Shown here piece by piece: positions 21,501 through 34,700 of a stretch of DNA of 64,000 bases; the first letter of the stretch is position 1, and each line of letters opens with the position of its first letter. Origin of the DNA: Actinostola sp. cb2023 (taxonomy: Eukaryota; Cnidaria; Anthozoa; Actiniaria; Actinostolidae). Position numbers and translations under genes: made by a program. The notes beneath the pieces are model-generated. The model saw nothing but the letters and a program-made list of their open reading frames with translations. It ran no database searches and was not told the DNA's origin. Where the stretch lies: NCBI GenBank assembly GCA_033675265.1, contig JAUJYZ010000653.1:1-64000 (forward strand), read 5' to 3'.

Positions 21501-21953
21501 ATTTGTTGTTATTTAGTGAATTACCGCTGACATTTCATGAGCCTTCGGAGTAAGTAAATTCTTAATTCATAATTTTCCAATATTTATGTCGTTTATTTCC
21601 TAAAATTTCATCACTCTTCCAAATGTGATTACCAAACGAAAAAAAAAACGGAAAAAAAAAGAGAAAAGAGAGAGAAAATAAAGAAAAGAATTTCGACTCC
21701 GAACACCGGTTCGAACCAGTGTACGCATGTTTTATAATTTTACTCCCACTCCCACTCCATTCCCACTCCCATTCCCACTCCCACTACTAAAACTAAAAAA
21801 TGGGACTATTCTCCGAGACATTCAGAGAAGCTGAGACATCGAATCGACTTACGTAAAGGGTGTAGAAAGGATGGGGGAGGATTCGCTAAGCTAGTCTAGA
21901 ATTACTCTGGATTTACAGATGCTTACCGCATATTCCATGGCGAAATGATCAAA

Positions 21954-22167
21954 TCATGCTGGGAAACTTGTCTGACTGCTTACACAGATGCATGCTGGGA
22001 GATTTGTCTGACTGCTTACACAGATGCATGCTGGGAGACTTGTCTGACTGCTTACACAGATGCATGCTGGGAGACTTGTCTGACTGCTTACACAGATGCA
22101 TGCTGGAAGACTTGTCTGACTGCTTACACAGATGCATGCTGGGAGACTTGTCTGACTGCTTACACAC
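21954..22167. repeat. 36-bp minisatellite, 6 units (right arm)
   Basis: Counterpart of 18,853-19,075 with regular 36-bp units carrying GATGCATGCTGG and GACTTGTCTGACTGC; cleaner than the left-arm version. Confidence 0.85.
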
Positions 22168-22808
22168 TGTAAAAACAAAGGAGTCGTTTTGACCCCAAGG
22201 AGCTGTTTTGACTCTTCTACCATAAGAGTCATTTTGACCCTTTGAGTGAGTCGTTTTAACCCAAAGGGGTTGTTATGACCCAAACAGGGGTTAAATTAAC
22301 CCCTTCATAAGGATCATGCAACTCTTTATAAGAGTCACCAGACTCTTTGAGGAGTGGAACGATCCTTGTAAAGGAGTCGGGCTACACTTTTGGGAGTTAA
22401 AAACAACCCTCTCTGAAGAGTAATCACAAAACACATAACTATCTAACTAGAAATGATTGATCAGCACACATCAAGACGTTCGTGAAAACTTTACTGAAAT
22501 TGTCAAAACAAAAAATACGAAGTTGTGTGCCTTTCATCGCGATATGATTTTCAAACGATTTACTTCTTTTCGATATTATCCTGTAAATGTCTATAGTTAC
22601 GCAACCCTATACATAATACAGACGGGAATAGTTTCTTCCGGGATATTATCTGAAATTATTGAAGTTGGATACCGGCTGAATAACAACGCAAGAAACTGTT
22701 CTTCTACTGACCCCCTACCCCTAGCGGTCACGTGGCAACGTGTGCAGTGTGTGACCGATCGATTTGAATATTTGGCGGTCAATCGACCGTTCTTCTTGAC
22801 ACATCACA

Positions 22809-22888
22809 ATGGCGGACGGTTGTATGCTGCTAGCGTCCATGGTTTATCTTTGGTTTCAAGCCTTTCTCACGATTGTATACTCAAAAAG
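22809..22888 (+). CDS. Candidate first coding exon (right arm copy)
   Basis: Mirror of 18,122-18,201 with the same sequence and donor. It is head to head with the DNAJC28-like exon 1.3 kb away. The possible second exon begins at 23,093 (CACAG|GTATCGAAG) and stays open into the minisatellite at 23,215, where a stop follows. Confidence 0.25.
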
Positions 22889-23214
22889 GTAAGTTTCTAT
22901 ATTTTCTTTTAGTTTATCTAGACTCGAATTGTTTGCAATTGAACGTTTTCGCTTCGATTGAAGCGTTGAATTCCTTCGGGAGTTCGATCGGTTCAAATAC
23001 TCGTGAACGCGTCTTGCACTTTAGTCGATTTGTTCTCTCTTGATTCTATTGTATTACTTTCTTGATGAACATACATACTGACACTTTCACAGGTATCGAA
23101 GTTATTGGCTTTTGAGAGTCACAAGACACAAGACTCAAGAGTCCTCATCACTTAAACCAACTCATTTGACCGGCATCAGATTATTCGTTGTTTACCAATG
23201 GATAGTTTACAAGC

Positions 23215-23352
23215 TTGTCTGGCTGCTTACACAGATGCATGCTGGAAGACTTGTCTGACTGCTTACACAGATGCATGCTGGGGACTAGTCTGACTGCTCA
23301 CACAGATGCATGCTGGAAGACTTGTCTGACTGCTTACACAGATGCATGCTGG
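23215..23352. repeat. 36-bp minisatellite, 4 units (right arm)
   Basis: Counterpart of 17,660-17,808. Confidence 0.85.
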
Positions 23353-24598
23353 GGGATTGCCTGAGGCTGCGCTTTAGAAACTGCAACGTAATTGAGTGCG
23401 CTAAATGACAACCTGCATAGCCGTCTTAGGGTAGGAGAGACGGTCCTACACCAAACTTTGGAAGGAGTCTGAACTATAATAAACCAGGAGCCCATTACTA
23501 GGAGCCTTCCTCTCCTTTAATAGGTTTGTACGACATCATTTGCACAAATTGAGCTAAAAATAGAAACACTCATTATAAATTCCGCGCGATTAACCAATCA
23601 TATCGCGTCTTACACAATAGGAATTTGACGTCAGATTCTGCATAAGTCGCTGTTTTCGCTCTTTTACCCTGGAGGTCGCTCAGAATCGACAAAGAGCGAA
23701 CAGACCGACTTATGGAATCAGTCTAAAAGCGTACCGTGTAGTTCCAGTGATTCTAGTGATTCAGAATCTAGTGAAATTTCAGATCAGTTTCGTCGTCTTC
23801 CTACTTCATCGAGCGAGGAAGGAGAATGATTGGAAACATTAAAAACAAAACAAAAAAGCAACTCCAGGTATTATTATTATTATTAAAACTTCAAGTAACA
23901 GTACTTCTAAAAACAGAGCGGCTAGTTCAAAGGCCAGTTAAAAAATGACCCAACAAAACAAAATCTTCTGCTCTTTTTGAGAAGCAATTCAACGATCTGG
24001 TATCATGGATATTCTCTTACGAAGAACCTAATAAAACTTGTGCAGCGAGAACCAAGCTAATGAATATTCCAAACCGCCGGTGTGTTTTGCTAATTAGCAT
24101 TTTTGTCTGAAGTAATTGAAGTAGAATTTTGTCGAAAATTCTCGACATTGACAGAAAGTTCCTTCAAAAACAGCGAAGTGAGGTACAGAAAAGCTTGCTT
24201 TTTCTGTGGCCTGGTCGTGAAGATCTTATCGCATTTTTATTCAGCGGCTGATCTTGGAGCGCCTTTATGAAAGACGCCGTTGGCGAAATAACTTCGCATA
24301 CACTCAGTGATAACCCTCTTGTTTTAGTGTTCTTTGCCACTCTTTATTAAGGCACGGTTCGTCGATTGAAAGTTTCAGTTGTTTTTCGACTATCTTTCAG
24401 CGAAGAAGTTCTTTATTAGAAAAGTGCACATTTGTGGGGTTTGCTATGTTGGCGTCGCTATCCAAAAATCAGTGATGATGAAGGTGATGGTTCAGTTGCT
24501 TCATCAGAGTCGAAATCATTGTGAGAACGCTTCATTACTTGGGCTTCCTGTGGAAGGCCCAAGTCTAAGATTACAGACGGTTTTTCTTCGTCGTGTTT

Positions 24599-24637
24599 CT
24601 ACGCCAAATCTGCAAGTGGTCACCATAGTGCATGCGC

Positions 24638-24668
<31 letters not shown>

Positions 24669-24676
24669 TGAGTATA
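24599..24676 (-). pseudogene. U6 snRNA-derived segment, right arm
   Basis: Mirror of 16,331-16,408, retaining GATACAGAGAAGATTAGC on the minus strand. Confidence 0.8.
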
Positions 24677-25055
24677 CAGAAGTTGTGGTCAGCAGCTTAT
24701 CAACGAAATTCAAGATGGCAGACGTACGTAACGATAAATCAAATCACCAGCAGGATTTTGCCGTGCTCCCTTGCTCGAGCCAGTCGAGTCGTTCATTAAT
24801 ACTGCTTAGTAAATATGCAAATATCCTAGAGAATACTTTTTGGCCTTGCAATTATGTCTGAAAGTGTATTTCTAACAGATGTCTGTGGCTTAGTAAGAAC
24901 TCGATCGTAATTTTATTGAGTTTGTGAAATCGTTTCTTGCAAGGTAATCGAAATAGCTGTCAGCTAGGAGTGTGAGTGTTGAAGCTAATTACTTGGGCTT
25001 CCTGTGGAATGCCCAAGATTACAGACGGTTATTCTTTTTGGTCGTCGTCGTGTTT

Positions 25056-25092
25056 CTACGCCAAATCTGCATGGTCACCATAGCGCATGCGC

Positions 25093-25123
<31 letters not shown>

Positions 25124-25131
25124 TGAGTATA
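25056..25131 (-). pseudogene. U6 snRNA-derived segment, right arm, second copy
   Basis: Mirror of 15,875-15,950. Confidence 0.8.
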
Positions 25132-25280
25132 CAGAAGTTGTGGTCAGCAGCTTATCAACGAAATTCAAGATGGCAGACGTACGTAACGATAAATCAAATC
25201 ACCAGCAGCATTCAAAAAGGATTTTGCCGTGCTCCCTTGCTCGAGCCAGTCGAGTCGTTCATTAATACTGCTAATAATAT

Positions 25281-25695
25281 CACAGGCAGCCCAATCTCTT
25301 AATTTGACGATATTTAGCGTATCAACAAGCCATAAATAGATGGAAATTTATAGTTTCAAAAATACGAATTCTTTGAAATAAAAACACGAAATACATTTGT
25401 ATGACATTTCATGTGTCTGCTGCAGTTGTTATTTTTACGATTAAGGCCTTATTTCAATTTTTTTTTCTTACCTCCGATCCCCCCTCTAAATAAGTGGATC
25501 GGAGGTAAGAAAAAAAAATTGAAATAAGGCCTTAATCGTAAAAATAACAACTGCAGCAGACACATGAAATGTCATACAAATGTATTTCGTGTTTTTATTT
25601 CAAAGAATTCGTATTTTTGAAACTATAAATTTCCATCTATTTATGGCTTGTTGATACGCTAAATATCGTCAAATTAAGAGATTGGGCTGCCTGTG
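25281..25695. mobile_element. Palindrome FB-3, right arm copy
   Basis: Mirror of 15,308-15,725, flanked by ATAATAT at 25,274-25,280 and 25,696-25,702. Confidence 0.75.
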
Positions 25696-27523
25696 ATAAT
25701 ATAGATGCAAAAATTACTCGATTTTGATTGGCTGAGAGCTATGCTATTTATTCTAAACACTGTGCAAAAAAGTGTAACACAGTGCAAAAGAGTGTAACAC
25801 AGTGCAAATTACAAACACAATTTTGCTTTTGATTGGCTAATAAACAATAGAAAATAATTTTAGCCAATCACATTGCAGTGGTTTCCATGGCAACAGAAAA
25901 TTCACAGAAATTCAAAAATTTCAAGATGGCGGATCTTTGCCGAAAAAGGGTTGAAAAAAACGCTACCAAAATCACTGAAAAATCAATTTTATGCAGTACA
26001 AAAGACAGAAAGAATGGAAAGAAGGACTCGCTGCCTGTTATTCTGGAGTTAACAAGCACCAAAAACAACATTTTCACCATTTTATAGACTCGACATGAAA
26101 GTTGACGGGGGTCAGCCTTCTCTAGAAAGGAAAACTGAAAACTACATGTACGTGATAAATGAAGAACTTTGTTGGCTCTTGTAAGTAAAAGGTACTATAA
26201 ACTTCTACAAATTATTGAGTATTCAACTTTGGTTTGAGTGGTCAGGAAAGTAATCAAGGATATCCAGTGATTTACAGTAAGTTTAGTCGAATTTCTCTCT
26301 CTGAGTGCGTGAATGAACTCTCAATTAAAAAACTGAGGTCTGAGGATCAAACTTTTGAGCTTTCGGGAATAGAAAATCAGAGTTTTGTACTCGTTTCAAC
26401 TTTCTAAAAACGATGAACACCCTTTGTACTTATTACTGTTTGTTGCTACAATCATTATGTACTATAGTTGTTGTGTTGTAGTGTCGATTAATTTGATGTC
26501 AAATAAACGAGTACTTCGCTACGTGCATGCTTGTTTTCATGTGTCCTTTGCTGTCTAATTTTCGCTAAATTTTTGCATCTATATTATTAATAAGTAATCA
26601 TACGATTTCTCGTTCAATTTGGGATAATTCGCACTCGTGTGTTTTTCAAAGAGCTCAAATTGCACTCGACCTACGGTCTCGTGCAATTTGAACTCTTTGA
26701 AAAACACACTCGTGCGAATTAATCCCAAATTGAACTCGAAATCGTATGTGATTACCTATACTAATGATTGTAGCAACAAACAGTAATAAGTACAAAGGGT
26801 GTTCATCGTTTTTAGAAAGTTGAAACGAGTACAAAACTCTGATTTTCTATTCCCGAAAGCTCAAAAGTTTGATCCTCAGACCTCAGTTTTTAATTGAGAG
26901 TTCATTCACGCACTCAGAGAGAGAAATTCGACTAAACTTACTGTAAATCACTGGAGGATATCCTTGATTACTTTCCTGACCACTCAAACCAAAGTTGAAT
27001 ACTCAATAATTTGTAGAAGTTTATAGTACCTTTTACTTACAAGAGCCAACAAAGTTCTTCATTTATCACGTACATGTAGTTTTCAGTTTTCCTTTCTAGA
27101 GAAGGCTGACCCCCGTCAACTTTCATGTCGAGTCTATAAAATGGTGAAAATGTTGTTTTTGGTGCTTGTTAACTCCAGAATAACAGGCAGCGAGTCCTTC
27201 TTTCCATTCTTTCTGTCTTTTGTACTGCATAAAATTGATTTTTCAGTGATTTTGGTAGCGTTTTTCAACCCTTTTTCGGCAAAGATCCGCCATCTTGAAA
27301 TTTTTGAATTTCTGTGAATTTTCTGTTGCCATGGAAACCACTGCAATGTGATTGGCTAAAATTATTTTCTATTGTTTATTAGCCAATCAAAAGCAAAATT
27401 GTGTTTGTAATTTGCACTGTGTTACACTCTTTTGCACTGTGTTACACTTTTTTGCACAGTGTTTAGAATAAATAGCATAGCTCTCAGCCAATCAAAATCG
27501 AGTAATTTTTGCATCTATATTAT
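25696..27523. mobile_element. Foldback element P2, right arm copy
   Basis: Mirror of 13,478-15,307, with small indels that shift the short open frames. Its loop contains the palindrome MITE at 26,595-26,754. Confidence 0.7.
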
Positions 27524-28104
27524 TATGTACTATAGTTGTTGTGTTGTAGTGTCGATTAATTTGATGTCAAATAAACGAATACTTCGCTACGTGCATGCTT
27601 GTTTTCATGTGTCCTTTGCTGTCTAATTTTCGCTAAATTTTTGCATCTATATTATTAATAAGTAATCATATGATTTCGAGTTCAATTTGGGATTAATTCG
27701 CACGAGTGTGTTTTTCAAAGAGTTCAAATTGCACGAGACCGTAGGTCGAGTGCAATTTGAGCTCTTTGAAAAACACACGAGTGCGAATTATCCCAAATTG
27801 AACTCGAAATCGTATGATTACCACCTATACTTAGTAAGGATGCAAATATCCTAGAGAATACTTTTTGGCCTTGCAATTCTGTCTGAAAGTGTATTTCTAA
27901 CAGATGTCTGTGGCTTAGTAAGAACTCGATCGTAATTTTATTGAGTTTGTGAAATCGTTTCCTGCAAGGTATTAAATCGAAATGTGCTTCGCCATGCAGC
28001 TGTCAGCTAGGAGTGTGAGTGTTGAATCTAATTACGTATGCATGCTCTACTGAGTCACGCAACGAGTGACTTAAATTCTGCAAGTAATACATGTAGGCTA
28101 AAAC

Positions 28105-29112
28105 GAGGGTATGGATGGGGGTATGCGATTGTCAGTAAACTACTAAATTTTAGGCCAATTGTCAGTTAACTACTAATTTGTCTAATTTTAATTAATTATT
28201 AACTTTCTTTTTATAAATGATAGATATTATAGGAAGGGAAGTACTAATTATCAAACAATAAGTAATAAAACCATTAAATATCACTCACTGACCTATATAA
28301 GCAGGGGCGGATCCAGGTTTTTGTCAAACAGGGGGTTTGTGTTGTGTGAGCGGCGAAACCGCGAAGTACTAGGGGGGTGTGGGGGCATGCCCCCCTGAAA
28401 ATTTTGAAATCTACAAGCTCTAAAATGCAATTTTTAGAGATCTGGAGTTGTTTTTTTAACACAACAAAACTCAATTTTCAGTAAAATGTTGAGTTTATTG
28501 GACATGAAATGAAATGACTGTCAGTGAAATGACTGTCAGTGCTTCAAGATGGCGGATCATGAATCAATATCATGTCAATGAGCTTCGCCGAGAAGTCTAC
28601 TATCAGATTCAATCAAGTGACATGCAGTATACACCATTCTGCTTTGTTTTATTACTCGTGCCCAGGCCGAAGGCCTCTGTGACGCTCGAACGTGGACCCA
28701 TCATCACTAATTCTATAGAAGCTCAAAATAACTTTGACAATACCACTCAAGGCCGAGTCAAGAGTAGCCTGGTCAAGAGCGAACTGTTCATCAGCTCAGG
28801 TTACATTAATAATAGACACAAAAATGTGTCAATATTCCACCAGGTCTTAAGAGATTACAAGCTTAGATGACCTTAGATAGCGTGACATTGAATACAAAGT
28901 CTAAATAAGCCTTTAGATCACTGTTTAGAAAATGATCATCAGTTCTAAGAACGATGGCAACAACAATTTTAAACTAAAATAATAAAATGTCAGTTAATTT
29001 TTTCTGTTAATTTTTCAATTGTCAGTAAACTACTAATTTCTGAGTCATTTGTCAGTTAACTACTAAATTTTAGGCCAAATGTCAGTTAACTGTTAACCCC
29101 ATCCATACCCTC
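28105..29112. mobile_element. GAGGGTATGG-ended element, right arm copy
   Basis: Mirror of 11,889-12,896, flanked by TAAAAC at 28,099-28,104 and 29,113-29,118. Confidence 0.6.
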
Positions 29113-29368
29113 TAAAACTACTTCTGTATGATGATACAAGCTATTAGGTTTCACATTTAAAATCTATCAAAACAGCTTTATTAAGAAAATATAAACTTGA
29201 AAGAGGGAATCGTGAACGAAAATGCTGTAGGTATACGTAGGATCTGTAAAAGATCTAATCAGCTATACATATGGCAAACATGAAATTCAAGAAAGGCTGA
29301 TACTACGTAGAAATAAAAAGCTTAACACAACACCAACATGATAGAGCAAGAGAGAGCCAGGATCGGCA

Positions 29369-29412
29369 ACCGTAGACAGCTGTTTCGTTCTTTTGGAACT
29401 CATCAGTACGGT
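29369..29412 (-). ncRNA. Type I hammerhead ribozyme
   Basis: Right-arm mirror of the plus copy at 11,589-11,632; sequence and pairing unchanged. Confidence 0.85.
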
Positions 29413-29631
29413 GTAGCGAGAGCAACAAACACCAACTTAGAAAGCCAATGTATGTTACTTGCGTGTCGACTCTGAAACCAGCTCAAATTTAGAAACCTGC
29501 CCATTGGCTCACACCACAACACGTGCGGTAATATGGTCCAAAGTGCAAGAATCTAAAATATCATGTTGGTGTTGTGTTTAACCTAGGTGTGGATGGACAA
29601 AACCAATCCTACACGGAATGCATAGACAAAC

Positions 29632-30292
29632 CAAGGGCACTAGGACAAAGACGTTGTGTGTATTCGAATAGTAATAAATATGCTACGAGTTGTACTTATC
29701 TGTTGTCGATTCTTATTCTTGTTTGTCCCTTATTAGTTGCCTGGCCAAACGAACGTTTCAATTTGAATATATATGTCAGTTCCAGTCCGCTATATGTTGT
29801 CGTTTCTTATTCGGACGTATCATTGACCTTTCTGGCCTCTGTTGTCCCCTACTAGTTGCCAGTAAGTTGATTCCTGGCCAAACGAACGTTTCGATTTGAA
29901 TTTATGTTCCAGTCCGCTCTCTGCCAAACGTATAGTTAGTTATCAGCGTTAGCTAATAATTAACTTATTAGCTAACACTGATAACTAACTATACGTTTGG
30001 CAGAGAGCGGACTGGAACATAAATTCAAATCGAAACGTTCGTTTGGCCAGGAATCAACTTACTGGCAACTAGTAGGGGACAACAGAGGCCAGAAAGGTCA
30101 ATGATACGTCCGAATAAGAAACGACAACATATAGCGGACTGGAACTGACATATATATTCAAATTGAAACGTTCGTTTGGCCAGGCAACTAATAAGGGACA
30201 AACAAGAATAAGAATCGACAACAGATAAGTACAACTCGTAGCATATTTATTACTATTCGAATACACACAACGTCTTTGTCCTAGTGCCCTTG
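29632..30292. mobile_element. Foldback element FB-2, right arm copy
   Basis: Mirror of 10,709-11,369, flanked by GACAAAC at 29,625-29,631 and 30,293-30,299. Confidence 0.8.
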
Positions 30293-30746
30293 GACAAACT
30301 ATGCTAAAGAATTATGTTGGTGTTGTGTTAAGCTTTTTATTTCTACGTAGTATCAGCCTTTCTTGAATTTCATGTTTGCCATATGTATAGCTGATTAGAT
30401 CTTTTACAGATCCTACGTATACCTACAGCATTTTCGTTCACGGTTCCCTCTTTCAAGTTTATATTTTCATGTTTTGGACCGTAGATCTTCTTAGATCCGT
30501 TATGCTGTAATTCTTTAGCATAGTTTGTCTATGCATTCCGTGTAGGATTGGTTTTGTCCATCCACACCTAGGTTAAACACAACACCAACATGATATTTTA
30601 GATTCTTGCACTTTGGACCATATTACCGCACGTGTTGTGGTGTGAGCCAATGGGCAGGTTTCTAAATTTGAGCTGGTTGAGTTTCAGAGTCGACACGCAA
30701 GTAACATACATTGGCTTTCTAAGTTGGTGTTTGTTGCTCTCGCTAC

Positions 30747-30790
30747 ACCGTACTGATGAGTTCCAAAAGAACGAAACAGCTGTCTACGGT
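30747..30790 (+). ncRNA. Type I hammerhead ribozyme
   Basis: Right-arm mirror of the minus copy at 10,211-10,254; all core residues and both 4-6 bp stems intact. Confidence 0.85.
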
Positions 30791-31416
30791 TGCCGATCCT
30801 GGCTCTCTCTTGCTCTATCATGTTGGTGTTGTGTTAAGCTTTTTATTTCTACGTAGTATCAGCCTTTCTTGAATTTCATGTTTATTAAGAAGCCCAAGTT
30901 CACGCTAGTAGAGCGTCTAGTTCTTACATAGACTAAATCATGAATCAAAAACCAACAAAAGTTGATAAAACAAGAATAAACATATGAAGCCTTCAAGCGG
31001 TAGGTATAAGAACGTAGAAGAAATTCGCGACAACGGAAGTCGCCAAACCGCTAAAAGTCTCCACTAAGCGCTCTGGCAGTATGTCAGTTTATTGATACAT
31101 GTGATACTTTCATTGTACACAGTTCCTCTCGTTCTTGTGCATTTGGACTTCCATGGATTAAGAATATCAATATTTTGGATCAAGTCGGGAAAATTTTGAC
31201 CCAGAGGAGACGGCTGATATTCAGGCTAATCAAGTCCTCGCTTCTTCCATTTGGCCGCCATATTATTTTTCAATTTGAAATTTTTCGGAAATTTGCATAT
31301 CTAAAAATAGCTCAATTTGTGCAAATGATGTCGTATGAACCTATTACCAGAGGAAGGCTCCTAGTAATGGGCTCCTGAATAAACTGATGAAACATTCGAT
31401 TGAACAACAACACACA

Positions 31417-31422
31417 TTTATT
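31417..31422 (-). terminator. Candidate polyadenylation signal of A'
   Basis: AATAAA on the minus strand, mirror of 9,578-9,583, 313 nt beyond the stop codon. Confidence 0.5.
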
Positions 31423-31734
31423 AAGTTAGCCTCGTTTTGGCTAAGATGGGAAAGATATCAAATGAACTCGTTTCCAGTCCTAATCTGAAGTTCCAGTTGA
31501 ACGAGCGTAAATGACCTCGTTTCCAGTCCTAATCTGAAGTACCTGAGATAAACAGCTTCTAGTCTGGCCGCGAGGCCTGGGCACGAGAGTTCACAAACTC
31601 GTTCCCAGTCCAACCGCATTGTGCCTAAAAGAAACATCCTCATTTTAAGTGAGATTTTAAACTATCATTTAGTGCATAGATTTGTGACTGAAATAAATCA
31701 GACCGTACAAAGATATCTAATACAGATATCATCT

Positions 31735-34700
31735 TTATTTGTAGGAGTCTGTAATTTGACGACCACGCCCATAGTGATCACCAGATTGAGATGCAACCTG
31801 GTCTTGGCCTGGTCCTGCCTGCGCCGATATCATTCCTTCGCCAGCGCGAAGCTGTTCTTCGGTGAATTCTCGTGGATTTGCGTCGGCTTCTTTGGGTCCA
31901 AGTTGGGGAACAGGTAGACCCTTAGTGTTGCACTGAAATATGGTGAAAACAATTTGAACGCGTTAATATATAGTAGTTGTTGATTTGATAAATTTGCTAC
32001 CAGTCGTCTCCGCGGCCTGGGCCGAGTGACGTCATAGACGGCTCCTATGGCGATTGCGTGAAAGCATCCGTCAATTCGAACAAAGAAGCGACGCATGATT
32101 CGAGACTCAATGGTTAAGAAAACTCTTCATTGGGTTCCCTGTGGTACACAATATCTTCCAGCTTACCACAGGAAGCCCGGCTGCCATAGAAGGCTGGAAC
32201 TGAACAACAGATTTTTTAAATAAAAAACTCACCTTGCGACCAACAGCATGGATGCATGAAATCACCTAAAGACAATGAAAACAATTCAGACACAAGATCG
32301 CTCCCAGGCTTTTTGGCTGTGCGGCCATATATTATGACGTCACTTGGAAGCAGTGCATTTCGGGAGAGTAATAAGTAACCTGGGAGGCTAGTGTCTAATG
32401 TGACATAAATGAAAACTAAGTAGCATAGGGGTCAGCTTATGGGGATGGAAATTTTTTTTTTGGGGGGGGGGGGAGGGATTTTGTTGGGGGGGGGAGGGGG
32501 TGGTACTATGCGCTAACGGTATATCTTCTGGGCGAGAGACCGTAAAACATTTGCGTCTCCATATAATTTCATTTCATTCCAGTGTTACCATGGTTACTTA
32601 CGGCTCCCATGTTCTGGTTGTCATAGAGATCAGCAGTCTGGAACAAGTCTCCTGACGCGACGCCAAGTGAATCAGCATGTGCTAAGAAATTAGAGATGTT
32701 CTCCATCTTGAAAAATATGAGACAAACATTTAATATCATGAATGCAGGGATGCGACAATAGAGAAGTCATTTCCGGTCACGTGAGGAATTTTCATCAGCT
32801 GAATTGCACCTTTTCAATCGGAATAATCTCTATGAGTTTTTGAGTAGAGAAAACACGATCGACACTTTTGAGACCATTTAGAATAATCTCTGCTTGATGG
32901 CACATGCATGGGGTAGTGTTTACCCCTCAGTGAAGGTATATAATGAGATTCAAGGACTTTCAACAGCTGATACTGAAATAGTTGCTTATTTGGTCCACCA
33001 GAGATACAAGAAACACTGATGGGAGGAGAGGGTGCGGCAATTGAAAAATCGCTGTCAGTAAAAGCGCGTTTATATTTTTATGGACTAACCTGTTTATGGA
33101 CTAACCTGTTTATGAATTAACCTGTTTATAGACTAACCTGTTTATGGACTAATTAACCTGTTTATGAATTAACCTGTTTATGGACTAACCTGTTTATGAA
33201 TTAACCTGTTTATAGACTAACCTGTTTATGGACTAATTAACCTGTTTATGGACTAACCTGTTTATGGACTAACCTGTTTATGGACTAACCTGTTTATGGA
33301 TTAACCTGTTTATGGACTAACCTGTTTATGGACTAACTTGTTTATGGACTAACCTGTTTATGGACTAACCTGTTATGGACTAACCTGTTTATGGACTAAC
33401 CTGTTTGAATGGCATGTTCTGCTCGTTAACTTTGAATTTTGCACCAATGGCCTTGGCAAGTCTGTAAATCAATGAATACAATATGATCGTACCATTGAGT
33501 TAGGAGAGAGGAAGAGTTGGGATGGAGGTTAGGAGGTTAGGAGGGAGGGGAGGGAGGAGTACCTATTTGATTCATGGGAATGTGTAAGCAAGCCTTGTTT
33601 GTAGATCAACGTAAGTGATACTGTTTTTGATTCGCAATTGATTGTGGATCCTTAAATTTCACTCCATCGATCTCCTAGCCTCTATACACACTGGAGAGAA
33701 GAGGCGCTCTCTATACACACTGGAAAGAAGAGGCGCCCTCTATACACACTGGAGAGAAGAGGCGCCCTCTATACACACTGGAGAGAAGAGGCGCTCTCTA
33801 TGCACACTGGAGAGAAGAGGCGCCCTCTATACACACTGGAGAGAAGAGGCGCCCTCTATACACACTGGAGAGAAGAGGCGCCCTCTATACACACTGGAGA
33901 GAAGAGGCGCCCTCTATACACACTGGAGAGAAGAGGCGCCCTCTATACACACTGGAGAGAAGAGGCGCCCTCTATACACACTGGAGAGAAGAGGCGCCCT
34001 CTATACACACTGGAGAGAAGAGGCGCCCTCTATACACACTGGAGAGAAGAGGCGCCCTCTATACACACTGGAGAGAAGAGGCGCTCTCTATACACACTGG
34101 AGCGAAGAGTCGCCCTCTATGCACACTGGAGAGAAGAGGCGCCCTCTATACACACTGGAGAGAAGAGGCGCCCTCTATACACACTGGAGAGAAGAGGCGC
34201 TCTCTATACACACTGGAGCGAAGAGTCGCCCTCTATGCACACTGGAGAGAAGAGGCGCCCTCTATACACACTGGAGAGAAGAGGCGCCCTCTATACACAC
34301 TGGAGAGAAGAGGCGCCCTCTATACACACTGGAGAGAAGAGGCGCCCTCTATACACACTGGAGAGAAGAGGCGCCCTCTATACACACTGGAGAGAAGAGG
34401 CGCTCTCTATACACACTGGAGCGAAGAGTCGCCCTCTATGCACACTGGAGAGAAGAGGCGCCCTCTATACACACTGGAGAGAAGAGGCGCCCTCTATACA
34501 CACTGGAGAGAAGAGGCGCCCTCTATACACACTGGAGAGAAGAGGCGCCCTCTATACACACTGGAGAGAAGAGGCGCCCTCTATACACACTGGAGAGAAG
34601 AGGCGCCCTCTATACACACTGGAGAGAAGAGGCGCCCTCTATACACACTGGAGAGAAGAGGCGCCTTCTATACACACTGGAGAGAAGAGGCGCCCTCTAT

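Larger units (their letters stand above)
29185..30880. mobile_element. Composite inverted retrozyme insertion, right arm copy
   Basis: Mirror of 10,121-11,816, flanked by TTTATTAA at 29,177-29,184 and 30,881-30,888. Contains hammerheads at 29,369-29,412 (-) and 30,747-30,790 (+) and FB-2 at 29,632-30,292. Confidence 0.7.
23485..31377. mobile_element. Foldback element FB-1, right arm copy
   Basis: Mirror of 9,623-17,525. Termini CAGGAGCCC...GGGCTCCTG are flanked by AATAAAC at 23,478-23,484 and 31,378-31,384, the complement of the left-arm target duplication. It contains the same nested elements in reverse order. Confidence 0.75.

Noticed and set aside
24379..24861. 160-codon frame present in both arms
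   Set aside because: Runs antisense through the U6-derived segment and repeat modules, with no domain; presence in both arms only reflects the palindrome.
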